A DNA stretch of 64,000 nucleotides from positions 505,268-569,267 of the forward strand of contig NW_019775869.1 of assembly GCF_001039355.2 (NCBI RefSeq), in the 5' to 3' direction. Under the pieces are notes generated by a model. The model worked only from the letters and a program-made list of their open reading frames with translations, ran no database searches and had not been told where the DNA came from. The DNA is from Lingula anatina (taxonomy: Eukaryota > Brachiopoda > Lingulata > Lingulida > Lingulidae). Below are positions 1-12,700 of this stretch, piece after piece. The position numbers and the translations under genes are program-made. Numbering within the stretch: position 1 is the first letter of the stretch; the number at the start of each line of letters is the position of its first letter.

Positions 1-3000
1 TTTCAGTGGTATCTGACTTGCTATTCTGATGAAATATTTTAACTTCAGGTAAAAATCATTGAGTACTATTTCTCTGCATACAACTTAGAAACGTAGACAA
101 CTACCATTGTATCTCATTATTTTCATCATGGAGTCCATATCTGTGACTTTACCAGCATCTCTTCTAAAGATTTTGGCTCTTGGTGCCATCTGGTAGGAAC
201 GGTCTAAGCCATGCTGCCTTACAAAGTCAGGGTATCCACTCAAGTTGTATACAGACTCAAAGAATGGAACATTGTAGGATGGCCAGTGACCTTGAAAAAA
301 TATCATTGATGTAACAAAAATCAGCATTAATTAGGTGATATTCATAAACATTTCTCAACATTTAATACATCAAGAGATTTTTTCTTGCATGGGCGATGTT
401 AATGGCTAAGTCAAATGCTGTCTGAGAGTTGAAATACTTTTTTCTATCTATGTATGCTACAATAATTTTTTTGAGAAAAAATTAATTTCAAAGTAACACA
501 CAGAAAGTATTCTTTCAAAACATCACAGTGTCAACACTAATTGCCAGAAATCCCATATAAAATTCCCTGAAAACTCTTCACAAAAAATAGTTAAATGACC
601 TTGTAGCTGACCTTATACACTTAAATACTAAATGCATGTATTAGGTTATCTACATGTTTTACACAGAGGTCCATGCACTGGTACATACCATCTCTAAGAA
701 TTGGAGTGACGTCTGCATACTTGACTAGAGATGGAATCTGTTCCACCACATACAGAGTTCCATCATCCAAACTTTTGCCAAGATGGACTTGATTCAAATT
801 GATCACCATATACTGATTATTGTATGTTCCTGAAAAACAATGGAATGCAAATAATAAATAATACAACCATACCACATTAAAGTGTACAAAAATGCCCTCA
901 TCAGACTGTTGTTACTGCCATGTGCATATAAAAATGAAGTACAATTAATGTACATGTACATAAGGTTATACCTATTGACAAAGAACAAAAATCAATTGGG
1001 AATGCAAGTCTCCCAAATACATCCTTATGTACTAGTATCAATTAACAACCATACTGCTAATATCAACAGTTAAATCATTAAAAGTTTACCAACCAGAATT
1101 ACAAGTGTTTATTATTTCCCCCCACTGCTGGCCATTTCTTGCCATCATGTTTGCCACTCTGACTCTTTGCCATGCAAACACTGACTGTGGCTTGACATAG
1201 TCATACAAACTCATGTTGAAGACATTGTTTGTAGTTTGGAGGACAACAATATTGTTGCCCATTATGTAGAAATCATCAAGAGATTCTAGGAAGCCTAAAA
1301 AGAGAAGTGAATGTATATGATATTTGTACATAAACACATTAATAATAAGCCTCTAAGTTACTGGTAGTTATAATGGATTATTGGAACTAATTAATTAAGA
1401 TAATAAATTGGTACAAAAAATTGTATGTCTAAACATCATCTTTGCATGACTGATGAATATACCTGGGTAACTTGAGAAGGACAGCTGTCTTGCTGCTGTG
1501 TCTTTGTCTCTGACATTGAAATCATAATGTTTATAGATCCTAAGGGTTGCTGCATAGACAAACCAGCTTGAATGTGACATAAAAATATTTTCATAGGCAC
1601 CTGTCACCTGAAATGGCAAATCATCAAAACTTAACATAACAATTAGCTAAATAACATCTCTTCCATTAGTAACAATATTCATGTGGTTATGTACATCTAA
1701 GTGCTCGACTAAGGACCTATTAAAAATCATAAAATGATGATCTGGCAGCACTTACTGACATTCAAGTGAAACAATAAAAAATCAAACCAAAAAATCAATA
1801 CAAATATTGTAGAAATTTGCTTCAAGGTGTGTATGCCAATGTTTAATGTAAAAAAGTCAATATTGAGTGAAATTCATATTTAGCCAACCTTCACCAAAGC
1901 TGAACAATGTCCACTAGATGCAATATAACTCTGGATTTCATCTGGAGTCATCTTAGAGAAGTCTGGTCTGCTATCTGGATCAATGACGTTCATTAAGTCA
2001 AGGAGATCTCCAGCACCATTTAGAAATTGGACACCAAAAAATCCTATATCTGGTACCTGTTTTTGAAAAATTTGATACTCTTAACATCATAGGTGACCTA
2101 ATTTGACCAGTTTTCCAATAAAGATAAAACAGAGCATAGCAGCTTAATAATTTCAGGGTTGATCAGTGAATTTTTTTTACATTTCAATCTAGGGAGTGTG
2201 GAAATGTCATATCAACATTACTGACAAATTTAGGGAATAAAAACAACAGTACAGTAGTAAGGGTTTTCTAGTGTTGAAATGTGGATTTCTTCAATGTACC
2301 AAATGCCCAAAGCATTTTTTCTATTTGATAAAAATTAAAAATTAGTGTGGATAAAAATTCTGATATTCTCAAAAATAGCAGCAGCCATGCTTGGTAACCA
2401 TTATATGAATTTGTCAGGCCTAACTTTTAAATTCCAATTTTTCATAAAATTACGTACCACTTTTTGATCTGCCATGTATTTATACCCAAGGTACAAGCCA
2501 TCCAGCTGACAGAGTATGTACCACACATGTCTCCAGAATGGATCTGAGAGATTTTTTTCTATCTGCTGTCGGATCCATTTATCTTGAGCATTATAAAAGC
2601 TCTTCAAACCATCTATAACTTTGTCGCTTTTGCCATTGAGAAAGACACCATACATATTTGTATAATGCTGGTACATTCGCCTGGAATATAAAATGAAATA
2701 AACATATCTGCAAAAAATGTATGACAGATGGTCTATCTAAAATTGAGGATCAATTTACTGTAGATAAGAAGTTTTTCGGGAAGTCAGATATACCTGTAAA
2801 GTGTTTTCTATCTTTTTACATTTTCTGTATTTATACAGAGCATGCTTTTGCCAGCAGAAGCTCTTGACAAGTCAGCTGTGTTATCAGGGAGAGGATTGAT
2901 GGATGCCAGAATTAGGTACAGTTGATTAACCAGACTGTACTGTGACAATGAGTGAATGGTTGTTCTTATAACTTATCTCAACTGACAGAAAAATTCCTTG

Positions 3001-3770
3001 GGTTTTCAGCAGTGTGTCACTGTTGAACACAAGACGTAGGGGAAAATATTGAGAGCTTCTGTTAAAGATCTAGAACACAACTGAAATAATTCCCTTAACT
3101 TTACCCACATCATTAGGACTCAAGGACAACAGTGAACATAAAAATATTTAAATAAGTTATAACAAGGATGTCAATTGAAGTGCTTGGTTATATTAACTGA
3201 TTAATTAGAATTTGGAGATAGACTGCAGTGCATACTTTGCAGTAAGAACCCCTTCGATAGCACCTGCTGCAAACATAAGTTGGTTGTCCGGCAGTGTCTT
3301 TCCATATCCTGCTTTAATATCCAGAACTCCCCAGCCAGTGGTTAACAATGTATCATTATAAGTGGCGTAGGCTGCTGCATTCTTGGTGTCCAGTGTGTCA
3401 GACTTGAAGGTAAAGTTCATAGGTGCGTTTACATACAGTGAACCTTGCATAAACTCTCCTGAAAACGAAGTGCATGTGTTTTTTTTAATACATAAATATG
3501 TTATACTTTTAACACTGTCTATTAAGTTGATCTTGACTTTAAATTGATTCATTTTGATTCGGCTTTATAATTTTAATCTAGGGACGAATAAAAATGGGTA
3601 GGTATTATAGATCTAGCTAAATTACACATCAGCGATTTGGAAAATAACAAGGAAAAACGAGCGAACATTGTCCGCGCCAAAAGAAAAATTAATGCTGACG
3701 TACCTTTCGCATAACAGATAAAAACGGTCAGGACAATTGCAGCCCGACAGCAGGCTCGTCCGTCTGCCAT
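1..3770 (-). CDS. PLBD1: Phospholipase B-like protein, PLBD1 type (3' end cut by window edge)
   Basis: Exons on the minus strand, in order: 3704-3770, 3236-3458, 2458-2680, 1889-2056, 1463-1607, 1094-1294, 689-829, 105-290. All junctions are GT-AG and all phases agree, giving 451 residues; roughly the last 100 residues of a typical ~550-residue PLBD1 lie beyond the edge. The start is the ATG at 3768-3770, followed by a hydrophobic signal peptide of about 22 residues. Family landmarks seen: GHCSAL (Cys about residue 222, the expected N-terminal nucleophile where the precursor is autocleaved), [30 protein letters not shown], and WPSYNVPF...[10 protein letters not shown]. Known of the family: N-terminal-nucleophile hydrolases of lysosomes or granules that deacylate phospholipids or related amides. 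It is head-to-head with the HELZ2-like gene and probably shares a promoter region. PLBD2 is the alternative, but the NSGTYNNQY and APRAKIFRR blocks fit PLBD1 better. Confidence 0.9.
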
Positions 3771-5736
3771 TTTGTTCACAACTCATGTGACCGTCATGTG
3801 GTGTTTTCAGGTCAGGGGATTCCCCCATCCTCAGCCAATGGCTGTGAAGTAAAGTGACATGTGATCGAGAAGCTTATGAGGCGCCATCACCAGCTTCCTG
3901 GCTAAAACAAACTCAGTTTCTTCGTTTGTGAAAGTAGGTTTTTGCAGCTTTTGTCAGAAATTTGTTGGCGTACCAAGAAGAGAGTCAATGGTATGAGTTT
4001 TATAGACCTTGCAGTGCATTTTGACGAGATATAGTGTAGTATTTCAAACTTGAACACAGTGTGAATATAACTTTTGTCTTGTCCTCATATACCCGTACAC
4101 ATTGTACATATATTGACTGCAGTTTGCAGTATTGACGTGAAAAATGTTTTGACTTGTGAACGGCTTGCGTGGAACCTGCTTGCAGACTTTATTTTAAAAT
4201 AAGTGCGACCTTTTCTCATGAGAACTTATATGGTTAATGAATTCGGCTTGTTTGTAATTTTCATTCTTTTAGTTTGGAACCAACGGTATGGACATGGCGC
4301 TCCATTCTGTTCATGGCTATATAGATTTACATTCATAAGACCAACCCGTGTCATTTAAGTTCATGATGTTTAAGGGGGGGGGGGTCAAATGCACCAAAAT
4401 TTAAAATAACAAAATGCATGAAAGCGAGGTCGACACATTCCATGTAAATTAAAGCTGTGTTCCAATGAAATACAATCAATCAAGTTGAACTTGATTTTAT
4501 ATTACAACTTTGTTAGAGTGTATGTACAGTTATTGACTTTGCCTGAGATCGATATGTTGTTTTGCAGACCTAAAAAAAATATATATATTGACTGAGGTAC
4601 AACAGTTGTAAATTGGACCACAGCTTTAGCATATGGATGATTTGTCCAAAAAGAAACCGGAAGAATCAGATAACCAAAATAAACCAATGAATCAGTTAAT
4701 GTATATGTCTTGTTTTTACTTGCCACGTACGTATTGCTGACATCAGCACATTTTCATTATCCACCAGGTTTTGGATTAAAACTTTAATCACAATACATTG
4801 AACTATCCAGGTTATCCACTGCATGTCTGTACTGCTTTAGATAATGTACTTAGTACATTTTGGTGTCTTTACTGTAACTACTTAAATTGTAAATATGAAA
4901 TATCAAATAAATTAAGATAAAAGAAATTAATCAAGGTGAAATGTGTTTCAACAGGGAGGGACTTATTCATCAAAAGATTCATTGGTCTTAAACCTTTTTA
5001 ATGGTTGGGTAGAAGTCACAAATTGTTTGCTTGCAAAGAACATGATAGTTTTCAACAGTTATTTTGTTATTAATTGTCAAGTGATTATTGGACCATATAA
5101 ATTACTAGAATTTTTGTGTGTTTATTGTACATATAATTTTCCTTCCTAAGCCTAAGTGAACTTTTGGCTGTCTTTGGACTAAGGGGTGGCATTTTTGATA
5201 ACATTATACCGTCATAATTAAGAGGATAAACATAAATTACATTTTTTATCTGTATACAAAATGGAAAAAATATTATCTCATATTTCAGTGATATTTGATT
5301 TCATGTTTTGGTGTTTTGGTGATATTTGATTTCATAATTTGGTGTGACAGATAGCAATATTCTTTGAAATGAAATATTGGGGTGTCAACAATAGTACAAA
5401 AAAGCAAAGCTTATAGCACATTCTATTCAAATACTTCATTACATTTTTATATGCTCTTCAGTATCCTCTGGTGTTATTTGACATACATAGATAAGGTATT
5501 TCAGCATTTGAGGATAAAGACTTTGTTTGCTCACAAGTACGGATTTTATCCTGGCATGATGAGATATGAATGCAGCATATAAACCAACCAGCTGTGGATT
5601 TTTATCTTTATCAACTTACCATATCTTCTTATTTTTTGTGTCTCATTTCAAGCCAGTTGTGTGCATGTGATTTGTATGCGTGTATTAGTCACTTGCTCTT
5701 TTAGGACATGAAGCAGTCAAGCCTGTGTTAGAAAAG
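3771..5736. promoter_or_regulatory. Bidirectional promoter region and HELZ2-like 5' UTR/intron 1
   Basis: This stretch separates the PLBD1 start (minus) from the first AUG of the HELZ2-like gene (plus). CpG dinucleotides are commoner at about 3640-3960 than elsewhere, fitting a shared promoter. A plausible 5' exon of the plus-strand gene ends at 3990, before GTATGAG; the matching acceptor ends at 5704 (CTCTTTTAG) and the exon runs 5705-5867. A poly-G run lies at 4374-4384 and a small tandem repeat of a TGATATTTGATTTCAT unit at about 5289-5335. I see no other gene here. The 5' exon and the promoter role are inferred; no TATA box was recognised. Confidence 0.45.
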
Positions 5737-6735
5737 ATGGATGGTAAAGGAAAAGGGCATTCCCCAAAGGGTGCCCCCTGGACATGGAGTAAAGATGAAA
5801 TTCTGTATCAGATTGGTGAGAGAGAGAAGAGGATCGCCCGGATTATGCCTCATTGGAAAGATCTCATGTAAGTAGGGTGAATTGTAGATTTTCCTGGTGA
5901 TGGATACAAAATAAAAGAAGTCAGGTGCTTGAATAGAATAAATTGTGAATGAATATTGGAAAAGAAGGATGTTTTCTTAGCTGAAGGGGGTTCATTTATG
6001 ATGTGTGTCCTTAAATGTAACAGGTGGCATATTTGTAGTGTTTGATAAATTATTGATTTATTGAAGTTGTAAGTTCTGCACTGAAGTAGACTTTGAATTG
6101 AATTATTTATCTTCACTGTAATATCTAGATAGGATTGCTCTCTTTAAACTTTAAACTCAACCAATAATTATGGTGTCTTTATTTATGTAATATTAAAAAT
6201 GAAAAAGCATCTTCCTTTCTTAAGTGTGTTTTTATTTTACAAATACAATCATGTCTTTTTGTTTTGTTTGTTTTCAGGAATGGGGAGCAGCCAAGAACAT
6301 CAAAGGTAGTAGTCTAATAAGTTTACAAATTATGTTACATCAAAGTTTTCTTTATCCTGATTCAACAGTTTTTGTTAACTTTTAGTTTTTAAATTGATTT
6401 TAACGGCAGTTTTTTTGTTAAAAAGTTATGAAAAATGAGGTTTCTATTCAGATAAATTTTATGTATCTACTGTAGGCGGAGTTGTATACTCTTCTCAGTG
6501 ACTTAAAGGAGGAAGGAAACATGAAGTTTAAAGAAGAAATGTATAACGATGCATGGGTACACTACAGGAACGCGTTGTTTATAGCCAAGAGCCTGGAGAC
6601 ACAACATTATGAAGATGTTGATAAAGACTTTGTGTCTGCTTTGTTCTCCAACAGGGCCTTTTGCAGTATCAAGATGGTAAGGTCACACATAAAACAAAAT
6701 ATTGATTTATGGCTTACAGATTGGGTTTAAAAAAA

Positions 6736-6797
<62 letters not shown>

Positions 6798-9700
6798 ACA
6801 AGAAGCAAAGTACAATGTTTTATGAGACAGGCACAATATTGATATTACTGTGACTAATCTATTTTATGTGAAAGTACACTTACATTTGGTGCTGAAGTCA
6901 AATCTGAATTTTTGTTCTGTGAAATCTGTTGCAGATTTTCTTAGAAATTTATGTGAAGATTTATATAATTTTACAAAAAGAAAAAAAATCACAATTGTTG
7001 GCATTTTTAGGGGAGATATTTTGAGGCACTAGAAGATGCAAACTTGGGTGAGTCTGATTTTGTTGATATTTTATCTATAGTCATTATTTGGGTATGATTT
7101 TAGTAAAGAACTTAAACTAGAGATATTGGTAATATTTGGATGAAAACGTTTGGTATAATGATTTTTTGCTGTTTAAGTATTGATTGCAGTAAGGAAGCCA
7201 TCTTTTTATCAGTAAAATTTAAGCAAATCTTCCACTTTTGTCAAATAGGCAAAGATTTAAAAAACTTCTTAAAAATTTTTCAATTTTAGAGAAATGTTTT
7301 TTGATTTTACAGCCATTGATGTGAGCCTAAAGAAAAATACCAAAGCGTACTATCGCAAGGCAGTAGCTTTAAAAGGACTGAAGAAGTACAAGGAAGCCTT
7401 GGAAACAGCAAGAGAAGGACAGAAGAGAGCTGAAGTATTATGCTTATTTTATTTTTGGTGAATTCCATTGAAATTGGAAACATTTGAAATATAAGAAACA
7501 TTGAAGAATATATTTGAAAGTCTGTTTGGAATTTGGGTGATGGTTATTTTTTACACATTGCTGAAATTGATAACCTTTTTTAGGTTCTAAGAAAATATGG
7601 TATATGGTATAATTGTAGTCTTTATTTGTGTGACTGAGTGTATTTTATTTCAAAATGTGTTATATTATTTTTTTAAAGAGTGGAGATTTTGGTAAAGGAT
7701 TTCAAGACCTTATCAGTGAACTTTCAAGTAAAGTTCATAGTGCTAAGGCAGAGAAAGTTGAACCAGTCCGGCTGCCAGCAGAAGCCTCTGCCAACAGTGG
7801 CTCTGTGGAAAAAGAGGAGGTTGATGAGAGTTGGTTACTGGGCACTAATGTGTTTGTTAGTAAGAAGGTGAGATTAATGTTTTTTTTTGTGTGTGTGTGT
7901 GTGTACCGTAATTTTAATTATAAGATGTAAACTGAGTACCAGTACAAGTGTTTCCTGGTATTTTTCCTGAAATATGTGTAAAAATAGGTGATTGTTACAT
8001 CAACTTGAGAAGGACGATGGAATACCGTATGACTTCTTAGTGGACAATGGTAAATAGAAAAGAAAGTATCTGTATATATTCTAATCTAACATCTGTTTAT
8101 ATGTCAGTCTTCCTGTCTAGTTATTTACATGGAATTGTTAAATTTCATATCAGACTTTTCATCTTTCATACACACAATAAATTCTTTTGTTCAACAGGCA
8201 TCTGATGTTGGAAAAGATAACAAAAAGAAGAAAAACAAGAAGAAAAATGGTAAAAGACATTCAACATTTAAATGCAGATAAAATTGTAATTTGTATTTCA
8301 AAGGCAATACAAGGTCATTTAAATTTTATTTGTTAGCCAGTATTGAACCATAATTCTCATGAATGAATTTGTCCATTTTCAAGCAGATTTTTTTTGCATT
8401 TTGCATTTATACAGACAGATGCATATCTTGTGAGTTTTGTAATTGTAGTAAGTCTTGGAGTAAAATTGAGTGGTGCGGATGAAGATGACACAGGGGATGA
8501 AGATGAAGAAGAAGATGAGGATGAAAGCTTGATCACTACTATCCCTAGTGCTAATCGGTTTGATGCACTAAATAATCTTGGCTCTGTCAGCACTGCCTCT
8601 ACCAGAGAGGTATAGATATTTTAATATATAGCAGAGACATTGTAATTATGAAATGTTTAAAAATTGTTTATGGGATTTTTGATTATGAACTCTTTTCAAA
8701 GTTCTGTATTGTCATTCTACACACTGGTAGTCAGTCTTCTCTCTTTATGTACCATGCAGTAGTTTATCATATAATACTCATCAAGATGGCCTACATTCAC
8801 TGTACTACAAAAACATTTTGGTGCATGTAATTATTATGTCATTAATTTAGGATTGGAAGTGCATTTAACTTATTGATGCATTACTGGAGTGTTCAGAATT
8901 TTTTTAATGACATTTTACCAAAAAGGTGCATAACTGTTTATATACAGTGGTTGAAAATAAACTGTTTTATAAATCCTGTTTACAGACTGAGGCAAGCAAA
9001 AAACAACCAGAGGTCCAAACCAAAAGTCCAAGTAGAAATCGAGATCTGTCTGACTTTGATCTGTCAGGTAATTACATCTTTTTTTTCAGTGTCATTGTTT
9101 ATTAAATGATGAACTGAAGATATACATATAGGTGTTAACTTCTAATATCAAGTCAAAACAAATTTAGTGACCATGAAATGTTTTGAAATTTACACTTGTA
9201 ATTCATACTTTCAGTAGGGATGGGGCAGCAACAGCTTATGTATGCTATGGATGCAAGTGCTAACAGTCCCCGCTCACAGCAAGGACAGGAGAGACAAGGC
9301 AACCCTTGGCAGCAGGTGGTCCCACAATCCCCACGTAGATCCCAACAGTACCAGCAGCCCAGTTATAATACAAATAATGTACAGTCCCAAGAAGCTGGTG
9401 TGGTGCCCTCTAGAGGCCTGTTACCTACTCCTCTTCCGCCTTTCCCACCACCATATGACTCGTGGTATGACTACAGATTTGCTTGCCGAAACTGCTTCCA
9501 GCAGATAGGGGAGGGGGTTAATGGCTACAGATTGTCCACAGTACAGAATCACCTGTGTGAGGAGAACTTTCTGTTGATGAAGCTGAAACAAGGCAATGGA
9601 CCTTGGTTGAAGATACGTCCAAGGCCAGTTAATGTCCATTTTGTTGGCACTTACAAGCTTTGTAGGCACTTCTTGCAACAGAAGCCGTGTAATGTGGGTA

Positions 9701-12700
9701 CGTATTGGCTAGTATTTCTGCACTGTATGTTTCAGTTGTAGTTTTATTGGTTATGTTCAATTAGACTCTTCCTGTGATTGATTTATTTACTGGTTATAAA
9801 GAGTTGCGTTAACTGTTATGGTACATTATATATGTACGTAGAAGGGTTGATCCTATTTTTAAATACATAAACTGTAAACCGTGTTTTGATTTTACTCTAA
9901 ATTTACTGAGTGGCTTTGTTTGCTAAAGAGGCAGGTTGCTTTCAAAAATCGGCAGTAACATTTTACATCATGGTTTACATTTACGGTAATTATTCTGGTT
10001 TTTTGCACAATTTTGGTGATGTTGGCCCCATAACTTCCAAATCATTTTATTTTCAACTTAAAATTTACTGAGTGGCTTTTTTTGGTAAAGCAGCAGGTTG
10101 CTTTCGAAAATCAGCATTATCAGTTAACATTTATGGTAATAATTCTGTTTTTTTTATGTGTGAAATCTTGATTTTTCACTCATTAGCATTTTCAGTGGCT
10201 TTTATATCACATGGAATTGAATCACTTCCTAGTTTTTCAATGTCCATGTCACCTGTAGTACATAATGTAAGAGGGTAAGAGTGATTATGTTATTTTAAAG
10301 CATTATGTTACAGTGCATCAAAATTGGCCAAAACATTATTTTGTGCACTTTTTATTTCTGTATAATGTCTGAACATTTGACAGCTTTGCTGCCTTGTTTC
10401 CTGTATGGTGTCTGTATAATTATTAACTTTGCTGTCTCGTTATAGGATGTTCGTTTTAAGATCTGAAGTTTGAAAGCTGAATAATGTTACTTATTTCAAA
10501 TCTAGGGGAAGCACGTTGTACATTTGCACATAATGATGAAGAAATGGAATTATGGGCTATTGACAGAGAAGGAGGATTCAGTATAGCAGACTTTATCAGC
10601 AAACACACAACCAATATTTGTGAGTACTGAGATAATTATCTTTTTTAATTTTACAGCTCTGTTCTCAGTTTACACATCAGTATGCTTTTAAGTCCCATCT
10701 TTTGTTTTTCATTTTTACCAGGATTTCCTTTTAATTTCTAGGTTGTTAAATAATCCTTAAATTTCCCATGGTTAGCACCTACATATTGTAATGCTCCTGT
10801 CTCAAAGTTTCTTTTGTGTTTCATTTTTATATTCAGTGAGGGAGAGGTCCTTACAAGCTGCCATGGAAGCCAAGAGACAACAACAGGTGTACCCGTCATC
10901 ACACCAACAGGGGTATTCCTCATCACACCAACAGGGGTATTCCTCCTCACACCAACAGGGGTACCCAGCATTACACCAACAGGGGTACCCAGCATCACAC
11001 CAACAGAGGTACCCAGCATCACACCAACAGGGATACCCAGCATCACACCAACAGGGATACCAGGCATCATATGTGCATGGTGGCCTGAGGCAAAGCATGG
11101 GCAGAGGTCGCGTGATGCTGACCCCTGGTGGACAATATCCTGGTCATGGCATGATGAATAACCCCAACCAAGGTATGAGGATTTTCAGGAGCTCTTCATC
11201 ACAGGGATATGGCAGAGGGGAGCAAGATTTCTCCTATTTGCAAAACATGCAGAACAGGATTGTCCAAATGCCTGTGAGTGGTGGTGAAAAGGGACAAAGA
11301 ATTGAATTTCCATTGCAGCAAACCCATACTTTCAAGTTAGTTTGTAGGGAGTGTCTTAAACCTGCTGGTGTGTTGGGTACATTTGTGCATGCGCCGCCAC
11401 CGCAGCATAACTGTGAAGAAAATATGCTGGCTGTGATGGCTAAAGGAGGCAATACTTATGTGAGAGTGCGAGACAGGAGAAACCATCGTCCATTTTATGG
11501 CAGTTATGTCCTCTGCACACACTACACTGGGCTTAACCCTAGAGTATGTAAAGTAGGGGAGGACCTGTGCAGCTTTGCTCACAACCATGAAGAACAGAAG
11601 TTGTGGAATCTAGAAAAAGATGGACGCTTCAATATAATGGAATTTACTCTACAGCACAAGTCCCATGAAAACCTGCTGTCCGTGGAGAAGCTTCTCACTA
11701 GTTATGGAGGAGAGTTCCGGTACCTTTGCCATTCTTGTTTTTATGGTCAGCCTCCCAGGATAAGCTATAGGTCACCACTGGTGAATCACTGCACGTCGCC
11801 AGCCAAGCATGACTGGGAGGAGAACAAGCTGTTGGTCCACATGTCGCCATCAGGGATCACCACCATAGGGAAGAAGAAGTTCACAGGGAAGCAGGCATAC
11901 TTCAAGTTTTGTTACATGAAACAGTTCTGTCAGCTGAAAAGCAGCGAGCAGTGCTATTTTGCCCACAGCTTAGTCGAGAGGGATGTGTGGTTGTTAGAGA
12001 GGGACAGCTCCCTAACCCAGGATGATATTGTCAAACAAAGTGCCCAAATTGTCAACAAGAGGAACCCAGTAGGTAACAAAGCCCAGAGTATACCTCTAGC
12101 TGCAGATACACCAGGGCAAGCAGGTGCCCCTTCCCCTGAGGTCAAGCCTCCTGTGGTCTGCAATTATAAAGTGCTGTATGTGTGTGGGCCGTGTTTCAGA
12201 CAGGGGAACATTAAGACAAAGAACAAAGACCAGGATCGCTGTGCTGCAGGACTGGGACACCAGTGGGANGGGAAACAAAGCCCAGAGTATACCTTTAGCT
12301 GCAGATACACCAGGGCAAGCAGGTGCCCCTTTCCCTGAGGTCAAGCCTCCTGTGGTCTGCAATTATAAAGTGCTGTATGTGTGCGGGCCGTGCTTCAGGC
12401 AGGGGAACATTAAGACAAAGAACAAAGACCAGGATCGTTGTGCTGCAGGACTGGGACACCAGTGGGAGGCCAACAAGGTTTGTCTTCTCCAGGGTCCCAA
12501 TAAAATAATCAGAGCTTTGCCAAAGAGGATCCCAACAGGCCTGAAATTTGTGATTTGCAAGAATTTGAGCACCCGCAGGAGCTGTGATTTTGCCAGAGGA
12601 GGCCTTTGTCAGTTTGCCCACAGTAATGAAGAAATAGAAGTATGGAAATGGCAAGTTCAAAATAATGGTAGGTTGGAATGGCTTTTGTATAAAAAGTGAT

